A stretch of 64,000 bases of DNA. Origin: Zoroaster sp. YZ-2022. Its lineage: Eukaryota; Echinodermata; Asteroidea; Forcipulatida; Zoroasteridae. Shown in pieces: positions 11,683 through 23,371 of this stretch. Below the pieces are notes generated by a model. It was not told where the DNA came from and ran no database searches. It saw nothing but the letters and a program-made list of their open reading frames with translations. How positions within the stretch are numbered: the first letter of the stretch is position 1; the number at the start of each line of letters is the position of its first letter. The position numbers and the translations under genes are program-made. The stretch is taken from positions 37,574,590 through 37,638,589 of the forward strand of contig CM055822.1 of assembly GCA_029582265.1 (NCBI GenBank), given 5' to 3'.

Positions 11683-13151
11683 GTTGTAGAGTAGTTATGG
11701 AGATCGAGCAAGCATGGCTATGTAAAGGAGCCCTTTGACTTAATATGGAAACCCGTTTTCATGTCAATCACAATGTACTCGGGTGCGGAGACAGCTCCAA
11801 AGTGGATGCCATCAGCAGAGCGCGCCAAATTTTACGGGCAGAATGCACGCGATCTCGGAACACTTCGCGAAAGGCTGGGCGGGCGAGAGTGGTTCATTCA
11901 TAAAAACCTAGGCTTTCGCATGTAGTTCAGATTGCTATTTTATGTACATTGTTGGATAGCTGAAACTATACGCTTTCCAATGAGCTATTACATGTAAGAT
12001 TTCGACGGGCAAAAGTAGTAAAACAAAATTAGATTAAAATGTTGATGTTTTTTGTTGCGGGCGTTGCGCTGTGCGTGTGGAGGGCTTCGGTCAAGCACGT
12101 ACAAACTGAAAACCCTACTTATACATGTATATCATTGTAAATGTCTTTTCAAGACCTTGACAATGATACCACTATTGGAATCTGTTGATTTTTACATATT
12201 TTGTCACATGACACATACTACACTACAGTACATGGGCCTGGCTATACAATCAATGAATCATCTGTCGGTCGGCGCACGTCACTTCCGGCCAAGTTCAGAT
12301 GACGTCATGCTGCTGGAGTGAAAACAAAGCGTCGTGGCGTGCGTGTTTACTGTTGGAGTGAATGGGGTCGATGGTACATCCATTCATTTCGTGGTACAAA
12401 TTGCGGTTTTTGGCTATTAGTTTTCAAATTTTGCTCTGGATTTATGTTGTTTTATCATCAGAGATGTCTTATGAATATTCTGAGAAGTTGCCTTGTGTTG
12501 CTCGCGAGCGCTACAACACGAAATTAGCAGCAGCAGGGTTGGAGTGTTGCCCGTATAAGATTGAAGGAGGACGATGGATCAACGACCCAACAAAGTGACC
12601 TTGCTATAACGAGAGTTGACTGTAATACAGTTTATGATCCCTTCTGTCATTGAGAACCAAAAGATGTTCACTAAAATTAAAGAGACCAATAACCAACGTA
12701 AATTTTAACTAGAAATATTTATTCTGTGCAAAATGTACAAAAAACAGTTGGAATTCTATTTATTGTCATGTTAGTGAAACATGCACCTTTTAAGCTTAAT
12801 TTTTTTTGATACTTTCCATGGCAACTAAGTGGGCTGCTGCTATGATGTAATTTTTGAAGAAATTGTTCAAAGTAGGGGTTTCTTTTCAAATTGGACCGTT
12901 GACTTACATGTAAAAGGAAGTATGATCAATGGCTAACTGTAATTTATTGAAACAATAAATCAACAAAGAAAACATTGAAAACATTGAAAATTCTGGCAGT
13001 AAGAGTTGGGGCAAACATTGATGCATGTACCTGTATTAAAATTGTCTTTAATAATCATCAGCTGTATTTAAACACTGAGAATGAAATAAATTGCAACCAA
13101 GAAAATCTGAAACATCATCAAGGTCTGGTGTGTCTTTTCCTCTTCCTGATC
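11683..13151. other. No gene seen; 3' flank of the THAP transposase
   Basis: Unique-looking AT-rich sequence. Near 12,105-12,210 a ~100-bp segment (with CAAGACCTTGACAATGATACCA) is also found in reverse complement near 8,545-8,640, so copies of a short repeat lie on both sides of the hAT-like element. Open frames at 12052-12598 lack recognisable motifs. The last few hundred bases probably contain the 3' UTR of the minus-strand transposase. Confidence 0.5.
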
Positions 13152-15033
13152 TTACTTAGTTGAAACTATACAATCCCCAAGATTTACCAAACAGGCACAA
13201 ACATGGACTATTTTATCAACTCTGGCAATTTTCATGTCCATTGACTCGTCCTTGACAGACTTGATCAAAGTTATAGGAAGCGGCCCTTGTAAAATGGTGT
13301 ACCGATTTTTGAGCACACCAATAATTCTTTCAATATGAATTCGCACTGATGCTAGTTTACGAGACACTTCTACTTCTTCAGCCGATAGCTGTTTTTTACC
13401 TTTCGTAAAGGCAGGAATAATGAACTCAACACCAAGTTTAATTGCAAAGTCTTCCTGTACAGTAAACCCACGATCGGCAAGAATTTGATCTCCTTGTGTG
13501 TGCAGATTTTGGCTAATAAAGCCTGAATTTCGTACAAGTTCAATGTCACTCACTCTCCCTCCCCAAGCGGTTGAAATAAATGAAATCGCACCCAATGGTG
13601 TACATCCAATGAAAATCTTCACAGTGTTGTGTTTCTTGTAGTTACTGTATGTCTGAGCCCTGGCCTTCAGATTTTTGGGTTGATCAATAAAAATTTCAAA
13701 GCAGTCCACGATGCATGTGAGTCTAGGATAACTTTTCTTGAAAACAGGAGGGAGGGTAAGACGAACAGCTTCTGGGTCAGGACTACAAATAAGAAATGAT
13801 AAATTAGTGTACATTGTTTCAATCCACTTCCAGAATATTTCAATGAGACTTGTTTTGGAAACAATTGAGTGACATGCAATGAAGTCAAATGTCACCCCAG
13901 TTCGTAGTTTCAGAAGAGTGATGAAGAACTGATCAATCAATGCCATCGTTTTATGTTTCTTCTTTGAAACAAATGCTTCTAGAAAGTTGAAGGTTGTAAG
14001 AAACACAATCCAAGACAAACCCGTATTTTGCTTACATGTAGTGTCATTGTCTTTTACTGATCCTGCAGTTAGAGAGGCTTTTCTCAGTTTCTCTTCTGTC
14101 ACTTTTAATTGTTCGAGCAGCATCTCTTTCTGCTCTGAGTGCATCCATTTCTTGATACAGCATTGATCGTTCGGTTTCAGACATCGGTAGGGTACTAGTA
14201 CTGGGGCCAGAAAGTAATTCGTCATCCACTGGCAGTGGTGCACTTGTATCTGGTTGAATTCCATCTGGTTCCTTACATGGAGACTCGGTAGCACTGACAC
14301 TGACTGTATCAGAAACAGCTTGGTCAAAGGAACAGGGTGATGGAGACATCCGTCGTCTCTTTGCTGCGCTGTTGTACCTGTCCATTTTCCTCCCTGCATT
14401 GTCATTTCGTTTGTGCTTAAACACGGATGGAGTGTAGTCAGGATGTGCTGGGTCAGTGTGGTTAGGTTTACCTAAAATGTAAGGAAAAGGAAAATAATAA
14501 ATTTAAGAAAAAAATAATTAAGAGTATTAGTATAAAGCTTGACTTTAACTCGTAAACAGGTCTAAGTCTTGACTAAGTCTTGGGTGGTGAAAAAAGAGCC
14601 TATATCTAGAACAAAACCAAAAATGTAGCACGTCTAGTGTAGTAGTAAACAACCAACATGGTCTAGCATGTGAATTATATTTTTTTTAAATAATAAAAAA
14701 TAAAAAAATAAAAGTCTTGGGTTGTTTACAAAACAAGGAACACACTTTATATTTTTTGAAAATTAGCTTCATATTTCCATTGGTATTTATTTATATTATC
14801 ACTAAGTAACGTTAATCATACATACCGTTGATGAAATGATCGCCGCATATTCTAGCCGTGCTGCTTGGTGTCCACTTCGTACCATCTCGGTTCAACTTTT
14901 TCAGCACATTTGCCCACTGATTTCTGCGTTCTGGATCTTTTGGAAAGCGATAAAATGACGGCTTATTGGCCTTCATCAATGAATGATTAGTACATCCAAC
15001 AGCTTCACACTGCCCAGGCATTTTTAAAGCCAA
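13152..15033 (-). pseudogene. THAP-domain plus DDE transposase (ISL2EU/IS5-like), two exons, one frameshift
   Basis: Exon 1 (15033 down to 14826) encodes a THAP zinc finger: C-x4-C near the start (GQCEAVGCTN), then FPKDPERRNQW, and C-x2-H in ICGDHF. It ends at a GTATGT donor; the intron is 14825-14472 with a TTTTAG acceptor, and phases match. Exon 2 resumes with HPDYTPSVF, a Ser/Pro-rich linker and a short coiled coil. A 1-nt shift near 14,115 breaks the frame in the coil. Downstream, an open frame to 13152 holds a DDE_Tnp_4-type core: IVDCFEIFID (first Asp), ILADRGF (second Asp), VRIHIERIIG (Glu), plus AQTYSNYKKHNTVK and AWGGRVSD blocks. This architecture matches ISL2EU-type elements related to PIF/Harbinger. 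The catalytic triad looks intact; the gene is probably dead through the single shift. I did not locate its terminal inverted repeats. Confidence 0.88.
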
Positions 15034-15829
15034 AAAAATGCCGACAGAATTTCAGAGTTGCAACGTGGAGTGTCGACTGTATTGCACAAACACGTACACT
15101 GCACATTCCAGTGCGGTTTGTTTTCACTCCAACATACGGTTGCTATGCCACGGTGACCTCGGGTCACAAAAGAGCCCGGATGCCCGACCGACAGAATACA
15201 ATGTCAATGGCTTTTTGTGTTCTATTTTTATAATATTACATGTTTTAGATTATCAATCTATTTTCTTGGCCTTTGTGGGGGAAAATAAATAACACAGGTA
15301 CTCTACTTACAATTTCAACTATCCGTAAAATCGCAAGGATAAAGAAAATATAACCCCTGTCCAATGTCAGCGGGGGCGACTGCACTGTGGTTGGGGTGGT
15401 TGTGGTGGTAGTGGTACTGTGGCTGTCTGGAAAAGCAGGGTCGTCCATTTTTTGGCTCGCTGATTTCTAGTGTACTCTGTTACTTTGTAGAATGCTGACA
15501 CAATGGTCCAAATAGGAGTAATTGTAGAATGCCCCGCGTTTTCGGAGTGACCCGAAAAATTACCTGGCTACACGGAGTTTGCGGAACGCCAATCGGTCGG
15601 TCTGTTTGAACTGATGTGATAATTCATGGTGCTGGTGAAAGACCAGGCTGAAGTCAGCACCGAATTTGGTGCTAGCACGAAATTTGGTGCTGGCACCGAA
15701 TTTCAAATACCGCAAAAGACCGTCAATATACGTCATTAAGCGTAAACGTACAGTACCATAGAAAAATACACAATGATGATTCGCACAATTTTGACGAGAA
15801 GTGTTCCATCTTAAAATAGCAAAATGGTA

Positions 15830-18800
15830 ATTTTTTTCTTCACAGATGTGTTCATCACATCTCTAGCTATAATATATTAGCGTCCCCAATTAATCGTTCC
15901 ACTAATTAACCCAGCCTAACTAATTAAGAAATGCATACAATTATCAAATCTGCATATCCATATGTACAATGTACGAACGGCATACCTATCTTTGACCGAA
16001 AGGTTTCCATTATAAAATGGCAAAATTGTAATTTTTTTCTTCACAGATGTGTTCATCACATCTCTAGCTATAATCTATTAGCGCCCCCAATTAATCGATC
16101 CACTAATTAGCCCAGCCTAACTATTTAAGAAATGCATACAATTATCCAATCGGCATATCCTTATGTACAATATACAAACGGCATACCTATATTTGACCGA
16201 AAGGTTTCCATTGTAAAATGGCAAAATTGAAATTTTTTTCTTCAGAGATGTGTTCATCACATCTCTAGCTATAATCTATTAGCGCCCCCAATTAATCGAT
16301 CCACTAATTAGCCCAGCCCGACTAATTAAAGAGTGCATACAGTTATCCAATCTGCATATCCTTATGTACAATGTACAAACGGCATACCTATCTTTGACGG
16401 AAAGGTTTCCATTATAAAATGGCCAAATTGTAATTTTTTTCTTTATAGATGTGTTCAACACATGTCTAGCTATAATCTATTAGCGCCTCCAATTAATCGA
16501 TCCACTAATTAGCCCAGCCCGACTAATTAAAGAGTGCATACAATTATCCAATCGGCATATCCTGATGTACAATGTACAAACAGCATACCTATCATTGACC
16601 GAAAGGTTTCCATTGTAAAATGGCAAAATTGTAATTTTTTTCTTCACAGATGTGTTCATCACATCTCTAGCTATAATATATTAGCGCCCCCAATTAATCG
16701 TTCCACTAATTAGCCCAGCCCGACTAATTAAAGAGTGCATACAGTTATCCAATCGGCATATCCTGATGTACAATATACAAACGGCATACCTATCATTGAC
16801 CGAAAGGTTTCCATTGTAAAATGGCAAAATTGAATTTTTTTTCTTCAGAGATGTGTTCATCACATCTCTAGCTATAATCTATTAGCGCCTCCAATTAATC
16901 GATCCACTAATTAGCCCAGCCCGACTAATTAAAGAGTGCATACAATTATCCAATCGGCATATCCTGATGTACAATGTACAAACAGCATACCTATCATTGA
17001 CCGAAAGGTTTCCATTGTAAAATGGCAAAATTGTAATTTTTTTCTTCACAGATGTGTTCATCACATCTCTAGCTATAATATATTAGCGCCCCCAATTAAT
17101 CGTTCCACTAATTAGCCCAGCCCGACTAATTAAAGAGTGCATACAGTTATCCAATCGGCATATCCTGATGTACAATATACAAACGGCATACCTATCATTG
17201 ACCGAAAGGTTTCCATTGTAAAATGGCCAAATTGTAATTGTTTTCTTCACAGATGTGTTCATCACATCTCTAGCTATAATCTATTAGCGCCCCCAATTAA
17301 TCGATCCACTAATTAACCCAGCCCGACTAATTAAAGAGTGCATACAGTTATCCAATCGGCATATCCTTATGTACAATGTACAAACGGCATACCTATCTTT
17401 GACGGAAAGGTTTCCATTATAAAATGGCCAAATTGTAATTTTTTTCTTTATAGATGTGTTCAACACATGTCTAGCTATAATCTATTAGCGCCTCCAATTA
17501 ATCGATCCACTAATTAGCCCAGCCCGACTAATTAAAGAGTGCATACAATTATCCAATCGGCATATCCTGATGTACAATGTACAAACAGCATACCTATCAT
17601 TGACCGAAAGGTTTCCATTGTAAAATGGCAAAATTGTAATTTTTTTCTTCACAGATGTGTTCATCACATCTCTAGCTATAATATATTAGCGCCCCCAATT
17701 AATCGTTCCACTAATTAGCCCAGCCCGACTAATTAAAGAGTGCATACAGTTATCCAATCGGCATATCCTGATGTACAATATACAAACGGCATACCTATCA
17801 TTGACCGAAAGGTTTCCATTGTAAAATGGCCAAATTGTAATTGTTTTCTTCACAGATGTGTTCATCACATCTCTAGCTATAATATATTAGCGCCCCCAAT
17901 TAATCGTTCCACTAATTAGCCCAGCCCGACTAATTAAAGAGTGCATACAGTTATCCAATCGGCATATCCTGATGTACAATATACAAACGGCATACCTATC
18001 ATTGACCGAAAGGTTTCCATTGTAAAATGGCAAAATTGAATTTTTTTTCTTCAGAGATGTGTTCATCACATCTCTAGCTATAATCTATTAGCGCCCCCAA
18101 TTAATCGATCCACTAATTAGCCCAGCCCGACTAATTAAAGAGTGCATACAGTTATCCAATCGGCATATCCTGATGTACAATATACAAACGGCATACCTAT
18201 CATTGACCGAAAGGTTTCCATTGTAAAATGGCCAAATTGTAATTGTTTTCTTCACAGATGTGTTCATCACATCTCTAGCTATAATCTATTAGCGCCCCCA
18301 ATTAATCGATCCACTAATTAACCCAGCCCGACTAATTAAAGAGTGCATACAGTTATCCAATCGGCATATCCTTATGTACAATGTACAAACGGCATACCTA
18401 TCATTGACCGAAAGGTTTCCATTGTAAAATGGCAAAATTGTAATTTTTTTCTTCACAGATGTGTTCATCACATCTCTAGCTATAATCTATTAGCGCCCCC
18501 AATTAATCGATCCACTAATTAACCCAGCCTAACTATTTAAGAAATGCATACAATTATCCAATCGGCATATCCTTATGTACAATATACAAACGGCATATAC
18601 CTATCATTGACGGAAAGGTTTCCATTATAAAATGGCAAAATTGTAATTTTTTTCTTCAGAGATGTGTTCAACACATGTCTAACTATAATCTATTAGCGCC
18701 TCCAATTAATCGATCCACTAATTAGCCCAGCCTAACTATTTAAGAAATGCATACAATTACCCTATCGGCATATCCTGATGTACAATATACAAACGGCATA

Positions 18801-19180
18801 TACCTATCATTGACCGAAAGGTTTCCATTGTAAAAAGGCAAAATTGAAAACATTTTCTTCATAGATGTCTTTATCACATGTCTAGCTATAATCTGTTAGC
18901 GCCCCCAATTAATCGATCCACTAATTAGCCCAGCCCGACTAATTAAAGAGTGCATATAATTATCCAATCAGCATATCCATATGTACAATGTACAAAACGG
19001 CATACCTATCTCTGACCGAAAGGTTTCCATTTAAAAATGGCAAAATTTCAGCTTTTTTCTTCATAGATGTGTTCATCACATCTGTGGCTATAATCTATTA
19101 GCTCCCCCAATTAATTGATTTACTAATTAGCCCCGCCTGACTAATGAAAAAATGCATACAATTGTCCACTCGGGATATCC
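15830..19180. repeat. 201-bp satellite array, 17 units (left outer)
   Basis: Units carry CTCTAGCTATAAT, GCGCCCCCAATTAATCGAT, CCACTAATTAGCCCAGCC and GAAAGGTTTCCATTGTAAAA in fixed order. From 16279 to 18471 the period is exactly 201 bp. Sequence variants recur at five-unit spacing: the unit at 16279 matches that at 17284, 16480 matches 16882 and 17485, 17083 matches 17686, and 16681 matches 17887, which indicates recent block duplication. Every unit leaves a 60-codon minus-strand frame open, a consequence of 201 being a multiple of three; this is not treated as a gene. Confidence 0.92.
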
Positions 19181-19410
19181 GTCACCGAGATGATGCATTT
19201 ACTGTGCGTTTACACCAATTGACTAAAGTTGACGCTGTTTGAGTATAAGTGAAACTTGATGCCACGCGAAATTTGATGCTAGCACCAAATTCCAATCACA
19301 GCCAAAGGGCGCAATATCCGTCATTAAGTGCAAACGTACAGAATAATAGTAAAATACACTATGATGATTCGCACAATTTTGACGATAAGTGTTCCATCTT
19401 AAAATAGCAA
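19150..19410 (+). repeat. Internal copy of the terminal module (left arm)
   Basis: This non-satellite segment interrupts the array. It shares with the outer end the order CTAGCACCAAATT, CGTCATTAAG, AAACGTACAG, TGATGATTCGCACAATTTTG and AGTGTTCCATCTTAAAATAG. It adds its own part with GTTGACGCTGTTTGAGTATA. A matching copy in reverse orientation sits at 32,465-32,705. It looks like an older transposon end buried by later array growth. Confidence 0.8.
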
Positions 19411-19920
19411 AATTGTAATTTTTTTCTTCACAGATGTGTTCATCACATCTCTAGCTATAATATATTAGCGCCCCCAATTAATCGATCCACTAATTAGCCC
19501 AGCCTAACTAATTAAGAAATGCATACAATTATCCAATCGGCATATCCTTATGTACAATTTACAAACGGCATACCTATCTTTGACGGAAAGGTTTCCATTG
19601 TAAAATGGCAAAATTGTAATTTGTTTCTTCATAGATGTGTTCATCACATGTCTAGCTATAATCTATTAGCGCCTCCAATTAATTGATCCACTAATTAGCC
19701 CAGCCCGACTAATTAAAGAGTGCATACAGTTATCCAATCGGCATATCCTGATGTACAATACACAAACGGCATACCTATCGTTGACCGAAAGGTTTCCATT
19801 ATAAAATGGCAAAATTGAAAAATATTTCTTCACATAATGTATTTATCACATCTCTAGCTATAACATGTTAAGCGCCCCCAATTAATCGATCCACTAATAA
19901 GCTCAGCTTAAGCTCAGCGT
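19411..19920. repeat. 201-bp satellite, 3 units (left inner)
   Basis: Three more diverged units (CTAGCTATAA landmarks near 19447, 19653, 19851) end in a degenerate unit with AAGCTCAGCTTAAGCTCAGC, after which unique sequence begins. Divergence is higher than in the outer array. Confidence 0.85.
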
Positions 19921-21065
19921 GATATCCATATGTACAATGTACTAACGATCGGGATGTCCGTATATAATGTACGTATGGCATGCACAGCACGGTATTTTAT
20001 TCGAAATAAATTTACAATTATTCAAATTAAACATTTAAAATGTTATTTTTTGACCATCACTAACAATTACCCCCACAATATTATACCAAACACTGTATTT
20101 TTTATTCTTCTGTCATCTAGTAATATAAGTAGTTTAAATGCACATCTTACATGGTTGAAATGGTTTTCAAATTTTGATAAGGGATTGTACCTTAATTACG
20201 GGTTCAAATAACTTGGCTCCTTGGCTAGAAGTTGTGTTGATTATTTGTTTTATTTGTTTTCGCCGCAAATGGTTTGAGCAACTGTGTTGCGCCGTCTAAC
20301 GGCGGCTAATAGTTTAAGATATCAATACTTGGCCTAAACTATTATCACCAGCGACAGCGGTCATTCGAGAAGTACACTAACTCCGAATATAGCGCCCGTA
20401 ATATTGATATGAAATATGGTCATGGTAAGTCAAATGTTTGTTGTATCCGCATGAAATGTATCAATTAAATTTTTAAATTACTTAGTTAAAAATATATCAA
20501 TACATACCCCACGGCCAAAAGCGACCAGGACTTTCTTTTTTTGGTATAGTAGGCTCCGAGCAGGAAGAAACAATTATGTGCCGTTACCTCAGCGAAATTG
20601 AATGTCCCCAAATATTGTGGGAAGGTAACGGTAATTAAATTATAACTTGACTGATGAAGAAACGAAAAACTTTATTTTTATTTTGTTTTTCTGCCTAGGT
20701 ATCTGTATTTGTCGTTGTTTTGTTAGGGGCATGTACCATGAATCATTTTAGCCAAATCACTTTGTAGCTGTCTCCTGTCCTGCTTGTGCATTTGTTTTTC
20801 TTTCAAAATGCTAATCATACTTTTCTCCTTCCATTCTGTGTTTTTGTGGATTTTAGTTTTTGGGTGAGCTCGCGTTGTATTTGTGAAAAAAAAAGAACTT
20901 TCTCCTCTTTGTACACTGTCTGTCTCTGCTATAGATCCCCAAATAGTGTCCCTGCTATAGGTCCCCAAATCTTCAAAAGAAAATGGTCCTATTCAGAAGT
21001 CTATTATCTACAGATTAATGATTTTTAGTATCATGATATTCTGACTGATACATTATGCTTTGCAG
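19921..21065 (+). other. 5' region of the transposon gene; no confident exon
   Basis: Unique sequence between the left arm and the first clear coding exon. An ATG at 20409 followed after 16 nt by a strong donor (ATG|GTAAGT at 20425) resembles a short first exon, but its phase does not match the exon at 21066, so it is only a possible non-coding leader. Short inverted segments around 20,235-20,350 (GCGCCGTCTAACGGCGGC) may be regulatory. No promoter element is clearly identifiable. Confidence 0.4.
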
Positions 21066-21999
21066 GGTTCTGTGAAGGTAAAGAGGCATGACATGACTGC
21101 AGAATGTCTCATACCAAGCGATTTGTTTGAGACACACGGTACGAAGTTTGCAGCACAGAAAATAACCGGAGACGGCAATTGTCTCTTTAACTCGGTCTCA
21201 TATGGAATACAAGGCAAGTACTATTAGCATCAATTACGCATCCTCCTGGGGATGGTCTCTGTATCTGGCCTTCATCGGGTTCCACAATCTGTGCCTGTGT
21301 CTATTGGTCTCAGTGGGGGGTAATACAGATGATGTCTCAGCACCATATACTGAACAGTGACAGGCTAAAATATTTAAGTAAAAAACGAAGTCATCATCTG
21401 ATATTGTTATAATATGACACTGCATGTCAACAGATAACTAATTTTGATTGAATGTAAGCGTCACTACATACATCTTAAATCTTACATCTAAAAATATTGT
21501 TTTGTTTTGTTTTTGTTGTTATTGTTGTTTGGGTTTGGGTTTTTTTGTGTGGTTTTTTTTTGTTTATTTTTTGTTGGTTGATTAATTGATCCCATCACTA
21601 GCGGCGCCCATACCCTCCATTATCTTACAAGTATGTACTGTGAAGACTATTAAGGAGGTCTGACAGAATTGTGAGTGACTGGCAAGTACTTATAGTACTA
21701 ACTTTCAAGGCTATTATCAAACATAATGTTGCAACAGAGAAAGGCGTTCTATGATCGTAGATTGTGGCACTTTATAAGATGAAAAGACACATGGCTAGAA
21801 TTTCTGGGGAAAACAAGTAAAAGACCCAAAACAAATAAAAGACCACACATATAAAAATGATGTTTTCACTAATAGCATATAATGTGTATAATTTGATAGT
21901 TATTCCTAATTATTGAGTCCACACAAAGACTTATGCACAATGCTTTATTTTAAGTTTTTCGAATTTGATTTTAAGATTTGTTTTTATATATTTTTATTT

Positions 22000-22043
<44 letters not shown>

Positions 22044-22912
22044 TTTTTTTCCATTTAAGGTAATGAGTTACTCGCCAAACAGTTGCGTGAAAAATGTGCA
22101 AATGAGATACAGAAAAATGGTATTCGGTATGCACAGAAGTTCCGAGTATGTGTAGGAGGTATGTACGAAAAATAGCATTTGTTGTATAAATGTTACACAT
22201 CGGTGTGCTATACATTTTTGTTCGAACAACTATATATTATTAAAGACTGGATGTAAAACAATGAAAATACATTTAACACTGAAACGTGTATACTTGATGA
22301 GTGAGTTTTAATTTGTATATGAATTACAGATCATAAAGAGGATGTTACCATTGGTATGGCATTTGGTGATGAATCTGCAGATATTTGGGCTGCGACAAAA
22401 GACATCCAAAAAGCACTTCAGACTGAGGTTTCTAGTATGCAGGACAAAAAAAGACAAGTGTGGTCTTCCCTTATGCAGATACCGGCACTGGCCACTGTAG
22501 TGAAGAGACCAATTTGCAGTGTTTTCACTGACAAGGTTAACATTTCAAACTTTCATAGGCGGCCCACATTTATGTAAAAGTAAAGAAGCAAAATTATTAC
22601 CCTTCATTTTTAGCAACAATATGAATGTCAGAATTTCAAATGTTATTTATTCATTTATATTAGGCCTAGGCCTATACCAAAAAGATCCACTCTAATGTTG
22701 TTTCTTTATACTCTTGAACAAAATAATTGCAGGTTCCGTTCCAGTTCAGATGCATCTTTAATCAAACATTCCAACCTCTAGGTGCTGAAAATACAACCAA
22801 AAACAACACTATTATGTTCTTTGGTCAAATAGCTCCTGGAAAATGATGTCGGCCAGAACTTTCATACCTAATCACTTTGTGTGTCTGATACCACAACATA
22901 GTTGTAACAAAG
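21066..22912 (+). pseudogene. OTU-type cysteine protease module, exons 1-4 of the transposon gene
   Basis: Exons 21066-21213, 22060-22158, 22330-22535 and 22733-22912 join with matching phases. The first contains ITGDGNCLFNSVSYGIQG, the OTU Cys box (D-G-N-C; Cys codon 21180-21182). The last contains FIPNHFVCL, the OTU His box (His codon 22873-22875). A possible start is the ATG at 21093. OTU proteases cleave ubiquitin or ubiquitin-like isopeptide bonds. The first intron uses a GC donor (AAG|GCAAGT at 21214); the others are GT-AG. In exon 4 a stop after APGK (near 22845) and a 1-nt shift separate the two boxes, so the domain is broken in this copy. It lies N-terminal to the PHD/transposase exons in the same orientation. 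The family call rests on the two boxes and spacing; the substrate is unknown. Confidence 0.8.
22006..22043. repeat. (TA)n microsatellite
   Basis: A run of TA dinucleotides lies in the intron just upstream of the exon that begins at 22060. Confidence 0.9.
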
Positions 22913-23371
22913 GTGAGTGCATTTTGTGATGTCCTTCTAAAAGATGATAACATAACATTACAACATGGCCATAACAAACACTTTACAAACATTATTTTCA
23001 TGAATTCCTGTTAAATATGATAATTTACACTCAGACGGATACAAACATATCTGAGGTGTACGATGTCTCAACAGAAGCTGAACCATGTTTTTTGCTCATT
23101 CATAAAGACCTTACAGAATGTTAAGACTTGCAAATAATTTCCCAACCATTTTCTTCGTCAAAATAAAAACATCATATAATAAAATGCTGGCACACACAAA
23201 ACATTATTTCGCCTCCGTTGAAAACAGTCTTTACTTATGTTAATTCATTGATAATTACAAATCAAATAAATAATTGTACGGTATTTTAATTTTACACAAT
23301 ATAACGATGTGATAAATTACATCGGTTGTGATTTATCAAGCTAATGTTATTCCTCTCTTTTTTTACCACAG

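Larger units (their letters stand above)
15642..19920 (+). repeat. Left terminal inverted repeat of the giant element
   Basis: Order from outside: a unique terminal module (15642-15820) with short palindromes such as GGTGCTAGCACGAAATT and a segment GATGATTCGCACAATTTTGA; 17 tandem ~201-bp units; an internal module (about 19150-19410) that is a diverged copy of the terminal module; and three more units ending near 19900. The same parts occur in mirror order at 30,940-35,011, though the numbers of units differ (17+3 here, 11+8 on the right). Confidence 0.9.

Noticed and set aside
16279..18471. Eleven near-identical 60-codon minus-strand frames, and counterparts on the plus strand at 32-35 kb
   Set aside because: They repeat with the 201-bp unit, whose length is a multiple of three, and are lost in units with small indels. 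No start context, splice signal or known domain. Judged satellite by-products, not peptides.
15830..19180. CRISPR-like regular array
   Set aside because: The units are 201 bp, contiguous, without unique spacers, in animal DNA.
20409..20430. Short coding first exon (ATG plus 13 nt then GTAAGT) of the OTU gene
   Set aside because: Its phase gives a stop eight codons into the exon at 21066. At best a leader exon.
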